Assembly (NCBI GenBank): GCA_903913345.1
Contig: CAIWLA010000049.1
Coordinates: 1 to 19,252 of the forward strand
Reading direction: 5' to 3'
DNA: 19,252 bases
Origin: an uncultured Magnetococcales bacterium
GTDB lineage: Bacteria; Pseudomonadota; Magnetococcia; Magnetococcales; Magnetaquicoccaceae
Shown one piece after another: positions 14,714 to 19,252 of this stretch. The translations under genes were made by a program, and so were the position numbers. Within the stretch, counting starts at the first letter, position 1, and every line of letters starts with the position of its first letter. Below the pieces are notes generated by a model. It did no database searches. It saw nothing but the letters and a program-made list of their open reading frames with translations, and was not told the origin of the DNA.

Positions 14714-15442
14714 ATGAACGCTTTGATCACTCCAACGCAAGGGATGATGAACAGCATGGCACACGATCCCGCTTTCGACCCGGATCCCTCTGTGGACCAG
14801 GACTCCACCGCGCGCGCCTTTCTGCGTTTTGCCTTGGCGGCCAACGTCCTGCGTTTCGGCCAGTTCCAGACCAAGGCCGGACGCACCACCCCCTATTTTT
14901 TTAATGCAGGCCAGTTTCACAACGGCACCCTGCTGGCGCAAGTGGGGATCTTTTACGCCGATACCCTGATCCAATCCCGCATCCCCTTCGACATGCTGTT
15001 CGGTCCCGCCTACAAGGGGATTCCCCTGGCCACGGTGACCGCCACCGCCTTGTCGCAACGCCACCACCGGGAGATTCCCATCGCCTACAACCGCAAGGAG
15101 GCAAAAGACCACGGCGAAGGCGGCTCCCTGATCGGTGCCCCCCTGCACGGTCGGGTCATCATCATCGATGATGTCATCAGTGCCGGCACCTCCGTCTACG
15201 AATCCGCCGAATGGATCCGCCAGTCCGGTGCCCAATTGGCGGGGATCCTCATCGCCCTGGATCGACAGGAACGGGGCAGCCACAGCCCGGTCAACGCCGT
15301 GCGCGAGGTGGAAAACCGGCTGGCCGTCCCCGTGCGGGCCATCGCCTCCCTGGACGATTTGCTGATCCTCCTGGAACAGACCCCGGAACTGGCCCAACAC
15401 CTGCCTGCCATCCAGGCGTACCGGGCACGCTACGGGGCCTGA
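14714..15442 (+). CDS. pyrE: Orotate phosphoribosyltransferase
   Basis: As drawn the protein has 242 residues; family members are usually ~210-215. The ATG at 14714 has GAGG 4 bases upstream. The ATG at 14756 (starting MAHDPAF, residue 15) would give a more typical length, so the first 14 residues are doubtful. The family pattern is clear: FLRFALAANVLRFGQF and AGRTTPYFFNAGQF at the N-terminus, FGPAYKGIPLATVTATAL, YNRKEAKDHGEGG, and the PRPP-binding loop VIIIDDVISAGTS at residues 148-160 with D152/D153. The enzyme makes orotidine 5'-monophosphate from orotate and PRPP in pyrimidine synthesis. It is convergent with the secreted-protein gene, with 8 bases between the two stops, so no separate terminator fits there. 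Confidence 0.96.
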   Translation: MNALITPTQGMMNSMAHDPAFDPDPSVDQDSTARAFLRFALAANVLRFGQFQTKAGRTTPYFFNAGQFHNGTLLAQVGIFYADTLIQSRIPFDMLFGPAYKGIPLATVTATALSQRHHREIPIAYNRKEAKDHGEGGSLIGAPLHGRVIIIDDVISAGTSVYESAEWIRQSGAQLAGILIALDRQERGSHSPVNAVREVENRLAVPVRAIASLDDLLILLEQTPELAQHLPAIQAYRARYGA

Positions 15443-15450
15443 GAACCCTC

Positions 15451-15930
15451 CTAACGACAGTGCCGCAAGGCCAGGACCGCCTTGGTGCTCCCCTTGAGGG
15501 GAACGGTGTATTTGAACATGGACTTGCCGTTTGAAAAAGAGACAATCATCCTGGTATGTTTTCCCAACATGTTCAACAAACCCTGCGTGTTCTCCAGATA
15601 TTGCCAACGCCAATAATTATCCTTGGCAGCGGCATCGGCGACAAAGTTGATATCCTTCGGTTTTTCCTGATCAAACTGGATGCGCACCTTTTTCATGGCC
15701 AGACCGATGCGCGACTTTTCGGTAAACATCTCCCCGAAATATTGATCGGAAGGAAACAAAGCCAGGATGGCCGCTGGTTCCTGATCGCCCTCATGCAATA
15801 AAATTTCCAATTTGCAGGTGCCCTCCACCTTGCGCACCGTGTACCGCCCACTTTTGTAGGTCTCCTTGGCCTGCAGATCGCCCCATGGCACCATCACCAG
15901 CAAACTCAGCAAGATAAGCGAAAAGCGCAT
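15451..15930 (-). CDS. Small secreted protein of unknown function
   Basis: The predicted protein has 159 residues from the ATG at 15930, which has GGAGG 8 bases upstream; a longer open frame upstream is not needed. It has a clear signal peptide (MRFSLILLSLLVMVPWGDLQA, probable cleavage after LQA). The mature part of ~138 residues has cysteines in GTCKLEILL and near the end (ALRHCR) that could form a disulfide. The ending FKYTVPLKGSTKAVLALRHC resembles the closing strand-helix of IalB-like and related periplasmic proteins (a hydroxyl-rich GST followed by a helix and a Cys), but overall similarity is too weak to assign a family. It is probably periplasmic. It diverges from metH across a 274-base gap. 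Confidence 0.75.
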   Translation of the reverse strand: MRFSLILLSLLVMVPWGDLQAKETYKSGRYTVRKVEGTCKLEILLHEGDQEPAAILALFPSDQYFGEMFTEKSRIGLAMKKVRIQFDQEKPKDINFVADAAAKDNYWRWQYLENTQGLLNMLGKHTRMIVSFSNGKSMFKYTVPLKGSTKAVLALRHCR

Positions 15931-16089
15931 GTCCAAATCCTCCTTTTCGTCCAATTTTTTGACGTGCCAACCCCGATCGTTGCAACGCCCGGCGCGACGC
16001 CCTTCCCCCGCCATCCAAGACAGGCCTGGCCCCCTTTCTGAAAAAATAAACCAAGACAGGGTTCCGTTTGGTGGCTCTTGTGGTAGCCT

Positions 16090-16114
16090 ATCGATTATTC
16101 TGTTGTCAATCGAT
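16090..16114. promoter_or_regulatory. Dyad ATCGATT-N11-AATCGAT, possible operator
   Basis: A perfect 7-bp inverted repeat has an 11-base spacer, which also fits the T-N11-A layout of LysR-type regulator boxes. It lies between the divergent secreted-protein and metH genes, about 90 bases before metH. It overlaps a perfect TTGACA on the - strand (16109-16104), although no good -10 accompanies that hexamer. Confidence 0.4.
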
Positions 16115-16130
16115 GGATCCCGATGGATCC
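16111..16130. repeat. Tandem 10-bp repeat (CGATGGATCC x2)
   Basis: Two exact, adjacent copies of CGATGGATCC begin inside the right arm of the dyad. They may be part of an operator or simple slippage. Confidence 0.8.
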
Positions 16131-16204
16131 CAACGGCCATCCGCACCATCATGGCGGTAACGGGGCCTCTCTTTCAACCTTCTTTTTTTCTGGAATGCTG
16201 AAAA

Positions 16205-19200
16205 ATGGTGCAACAAACTGAAAAACAAGCAAAAAAAATGGCGATATTCCACCAGATGCCGCCATCGCGCATCCTGATCCTGGATGGGGCCATGGGCACC
16301 ATGATCCAAAGGCATCCGTTGACAGAGGCCGATTTTCGAGGCGATCGTTTTATCCATCATCCGCAGGATGTACAGGGCAACAATGATCTCCTTTCCTTGA
16401 CCCGTCCAGACATTATCCTCGCCATCCATACCGCCTACCTGGAGGCGGGGGCGGATATTCTGGAGACCAACACCTTCAATGCCAATGCCATCTCCCTGGC
16501 CGACTATGGCATGGCGTCACTGGCCTATGAACTGAACCAGGCATCGGCGCAGTTGGCCCGCGACGCTGCCGACCAGGCGGAGGCGGCCAACCCCGATCAG
16601 CCCCGTTTTGTCGCCGGTATTCTAGGCCCCACCAACCGCACCGCCTCCCTCTCCCCCGATGTCAACAATCCCGGTTTTCGCAATGTCACCTTTGCGGATC
16701 TGTACGCCGCCTACACCACCGCCATCGAGGGGCTGGTGGATGGCGGGGTGGATCTGCTGATGGTGGAGACCATCTTTGACACCTTGAACTGCAAGGCGGC
16801 CCTGTTTGCCATCGCCGACTATAACGCCAAACGGAGCGAACCCCTGCCCATTCTGATCTCTGCCACCATCGCCGATCAGAGCGGTCGCACCCTCTCCGGG
16901 CAGACGGTGGAGGCCTTTTGTCACTCGGTGGCCCATGCCCGTCCCCTCAGTATCGGCTTGAACTGTGCCCAGGGGGCCGACCAGATGCGTCCCTATCTCC
17001 TGGAGCTGGGCCGTCTCACCGGTGCTCTGGTCTCCGCCCATCCCAACGCCGGTCTGCCCAACGAATTGGGGGGATATGACGAAACCCCCGCCGCCATGGC
17101 GGCCAAAATAGGGGAGTTTGCCCGCTCCGGCCTGCTCAATATTGTCGGCGGCTGCTGCGGGACCACCCCCGATCATATTCGCGCCATCGCGGAGGCGGTC
17201 CGGGGAGTGCCCCCCCGCATTCCGGTCGCCCCCCCGCCCGCCTGTCGGTTGAGCGGTCTGGAACCCTTCAATATCACCCCGGAGAGCCTCTTTGTCACCA
17301 TTGGCGAACGGACCAATGTCGCCGGTTCCCGCCTGTTTGCCCGTCTGATCCTCGAAGAGCAGTATGAGGCCGCCCTGGATATCGCCCGCAAGCAGGTGGA
17401 AGACGGAGCCAATCTGATCGACATCAACATGGACCATGCCCTGTTGGATTCGGTGACCGCCATGACCCGTTTTTTGCACCTGGTGGCCTCCGAACCCGAC
17501 ATCAGCCGGGTGCCGATCATGCTGGACTCCTCCAACTGGGCGGTCCTGGAGGCCGGGTTGCAGTGCATCCAGGGGCGGGGGGTGGTCAACTCCATCAGTC
17601 TCAAGGAAGGGGAAGAGACCTTTCTGACCCAGGCCCGTCTGGTCCAACGGTATGGAGCGGCCGTCCTGGTCATGGCCTTTGACGAACAGGGTCAGGCGGA
17701 CACCCTGGAGAGACGGCAGACCATCTGCCAGCGTGCCCATCGCCTCCTCACCGAACAGGCGGGCTTTCTGCCGGGGGAGATCATCTTTGACCCCAATATT
17801 TTTGCCGTGGCCACCGGCATCGAGGCCCACAACCGGTATGCCGTGGATTTTTTCCAGGCCATTCGCTGGATCAAGGCCACCCTGCCCGGTGCCCTGATCA
17901 GCGGCGGGGTGAGCAATGTCTCCTTCTCCTTTCGCGGCAACCCGGTGGTGCGGGAGGCCATGCACGCCATCTTTCTCCATCATGCCATCGCGGCGGGCAT
18001 GGATATGGGGATCGTCAACGCCGGGCAGTTGCCCCTCTACCAGGAGATTCCCCCTGAACTGCGGCACCGGGCCGAAAATGTCCTGCTGGACCAGGGTGAG
18101 GAGGCCACCGAGCGACTGCTGGAGGTGGCAGAAACCCTCAAGGCCACCACCGGCCAGGAGATCGACCGGACGGTCGCGTTGGCCTGGCGGCAGGCCCCCG
18201 TGGCCGAGCGTCTCGTCCATGCCATGGTCAAGGGGATCACCGAGTTTATCGAGGCGGATGTCGAAGAGGCCCGACTGGCCGCCTCCCACCCCCTGGCGGT
18301 GGTCGAGGGACCGCTGATGGCCGGGATGGACCGGGTGGGCACCCTCTTCGGATCGGGTGAGATGTTTCTCCCCCAGGTGGTCAAGAGTGCCCGCGTGATG
18401 AAACAGGCGGTGGCCTGTCTGCTGCCCTACATGGAGGCCGCACCGGGGGCGCAGGCCGACACCCGCAAGGGGCGCATCCTGCTGGCGACGGTCAAGGGGG
18501 ATGTGCACGATATTGGCAAAAATATTGTCAAGGTGGTCTTGCAGTGCAACCATTTTGAGGTGATCGATCTGGGGGTGATGGTGGCGGGCCAGACGATCAT
18601 CCAGCAAGCCCGCGAGGCACAGGTGGACATGATTGGCCTCTCCGGGTTGATCACGCCGTCGCTGGAGCAGATGGCCCTGCTGGCGCAGGAGATGCAACGG
18701 CTGGGATTGACCATCCCGCTGCTGGTAGGGGGGGCCACTACCTCGCCATTGCACACGGCGATCAAGATTGCACCGCAGTATGCCGGTCCGGTCGTGCAGG
18801 TCAAGGATGCCTCCCAGGCGGTGAGCATTGCCTCCAAACTGATGCACCCGCAGGAGCGCATCCCGTTCATCGCCGAGTTGCGGACCTCCCAGGAGCGGTT
18901 GCGCCACAATTACAGTCAGCGCAAGGCGCAGGGGCGTTCCATCCCCCTCCTCCAGGCCCGGACGCGCCGCCCCCGCCTGGACTGGGCCACCACCCTGCCC
19001 GCCGCGCCCCGCACCCTGGGGGTGCAGGATGTCACCCCGACGCTACGCGACTTGCGACCTTTTATCGACTGGACGCCGTTTTTCCACACCTGGGAGATGA
19101 GCGGCCGTTATCCAGAGATCCTCTCCGACCCCAAGAGTGGCACAGCGGCCACCCGACTGTTTCAGGATGCGCAGGCGTGGCTGGCACGGATCGAGGCTGA

Positions 19201-19252
19201 AAATCTGCTCCAGGCCAGGGGGATATTCGGGCTGTTTGCCGCCCAGGCCACC
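16205..19252 (+). CDS. metH: Cobalamin-dependent methionine synthase (MetH), 3' end cut by window
   Basis: The frame runs from the ATG at 16205 to the window edge without a stop (1,016 codons). The family is ~1,150-1,230 residues, so roughly the last 150 are missing. The homocysteine domain begins [11 protein letters not shown] and carries the zinc ligands C254 (GLNCAQG), C317 and C318 (GGCCG), with the same 63-residue spacing as in E. coli MetH. The pterin domain starts [13 protein letters not shown]. The cap and B12 domains include the cobalamin signature D766-x-H768-x-x-G771, GLSGLITPS and LVGGATTS. The AdoMet reactivation domain begins near [18 protein letters not shown]. The enzyme moves a methyl group from methyltetrahydrofolate via cob(I)alamin to homocysteine. 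No good ribosome-binding site precedes 16205 (only a distant GGA), and the ATG at 16238 is an alternative start. I do not recognise a cobalamin, SAM or SAH riboswitch in the 274 bases upstream. Confidence 0.96.
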   Translation, partial: MVQQTEKQAKKMAIFHQMPPSRILILDGAMGTMIQRHPLTEADFRGDRFIHHPQDVQGNNDLLSLTRPDIILAIHTAYLEAGADILETNTFNANAISLADYGMASLAYELNQASAQLARDAADQAEAANPDQPRFVAGILGPTNRTASLSPDVNNPGFRNVTFADLYAAYTTAIEGLVDGGVDLLMVETIFDTLNCKAALFAIADYNAKRSEPLPILISATIADQSGRTLSGQTVEAFCHSVAHARPLSIGLNCAQGADQMRPYLLELGRLTGALVSAHPNAGLPNELGGYDETPAAMAAKIGEFARSGLLNIVGGCCGTTPDHIRAIAEAVRGVPPRIPVAPPPACRLSGLEPFNITPESLFVTIGERTNVAGSRLFARLILEEQYEAALDIARKQVEDGANLIDINMDHALLDSVTAMTRFLHLVASEPDISRVPIMLDSSNWAVLEAGLQCIQGRGVVNSISLKEGEETFLTQARLVQRYGAAVLVMAFDEQGQADTLERRQTICQRAHRLLTEQAGFLPGEIIFDPNIFAVATGIEAHNRYAVDFFQAIRWIKATLPGALISGGVSNVSFSFRGNPVVREAMHAIFLHHAIAAGMDMGIVNAGQLPLYQEIPPELRHRAENVLLDQGEEATERLLEVAETLKATTGQEIDRTVALAWRQAPVAERLVHAMVKGITEFIEADVEEARLAASHPLAVVEGPLMAGMDRVGTLFGSGEMFLPQVVKSARVMKQAVACLLPYMEAAPGAQADTRKGRILLATVKGDVHDIGKNIVKVVLQCNHFEVIDLGVMVAGQTIIQQAREAQVDMIGLSGLITPSLEQMALLAQEMQRLGLTIPLLVGGATTSPLHTAIKIAPQYAGPVVQVKDASQAVSIASKLMHPQERIPFIAELRTSQERLRHNYSQRKAQGRSIPLLQARTRRPRLDWATTLPAAPRTLGVQDVTPTLRDLRPFIDWTPFFHTWEMSGRYPEILSDPKSGTAATRLFQDAQAWLARIEAENLLQARGIFGLFAAQAT

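Noticed and set aside
15931..16204. Cobalamin, SAM or SAH riboswitch upstream of metH
   Set aside because: I could not find the conserved B12-box or known SAM/SAH core sequences; only the dyad and the tandem 10-mer stand out.
16622..18907. 761-codon open frame on the - strand opposite metH
   Set aside because: MetH on the + strand has all catalytic motifs over this span; the antisense frame is compositionally biased shadow sequence.

Overview
The window is a chromosomal segment of a GC-rich proteobacterium. Gene content points to an alphaproteobacterial or deep-branching relative. The signs are an alpha-type YlxR protein fused to an L7Ae-like domain, a very long IF-2, and a DUF1640-type coiled-coil protein of a kind common in Magnetococcales-like genomes. 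This placement is an inference from a few families; there is no rRNA here to test it.

Layout. (1) About 1-3,900: the edge of a nonulosonic acid (sialic/legionaminic/pseudaminic type) surface-glycan region. A 5'-truncated NeuB-family synthase and a zinc-ribbon SAM methyltransferase lie on the + strand. They converge on a - strand set: an 87-aa antitoxin-like protein, a CMP-nonulosonate cytidylyltransferase (NeuA family) and a Rossmann-fold dehydrogenase-like protein. The start of neuA is duplicated as a perfect 32-bp direct repeat on both sides of the antitoxin-like gene. (2) About 3,970-14,000, all on the - strand: the classical translation/RNA-decay cluster in the order nusA, ylxR-L7Ae, infB, ylxP (DUF503, apparently frameshifted), rbfA, truB, rpsO, pnp, followed by the small DUF1640-type gene. 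Short gaps and 4-base overlaps (ylxP/rbfA, rbfA/truB) indicate a co-transcribed, translationally coupled unit. rimP, the usual first gene, is not present upstream of nusA. (3) About 14,000-14,290: a 321-base stretch with no protein gene. It holds what looks like a complete small-RNA transcription unit on the - strand: a near-consensus sigma-70 promoter, about 104 nt of stem-loops, and a strong intrinsic terminator. (4) 14,291-15,930: ftsB (-), pyrE (+) and a small secreted protein of unknown function (-). (5) 16,205 to the end: metH (+), cobalamin-dependent methionine synthase, cut by the window edge inside its AdoMet-binding reactivation domain.

How it works together. The central cluster couples transcription elongation control (NusA), initiation (IF-2), 30S maturation (RbfA, S15), tRNA modification (TruB) and RNA turnover (PNPase). 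The left edge makes and activates a nine-carbon acidic sugar for surface or flagellar glycosylation. The right side is housekeeping (division, pyrimidine and methionine synthesis).

The observations most worth following are the putative sRNA between ftsB and nusA, the 32-bp duplication that places an orphan antitoxin-like gene in translational coupling with neuA, the ylxP frameshift, and a dyad between the secreted-protein gene and metH.
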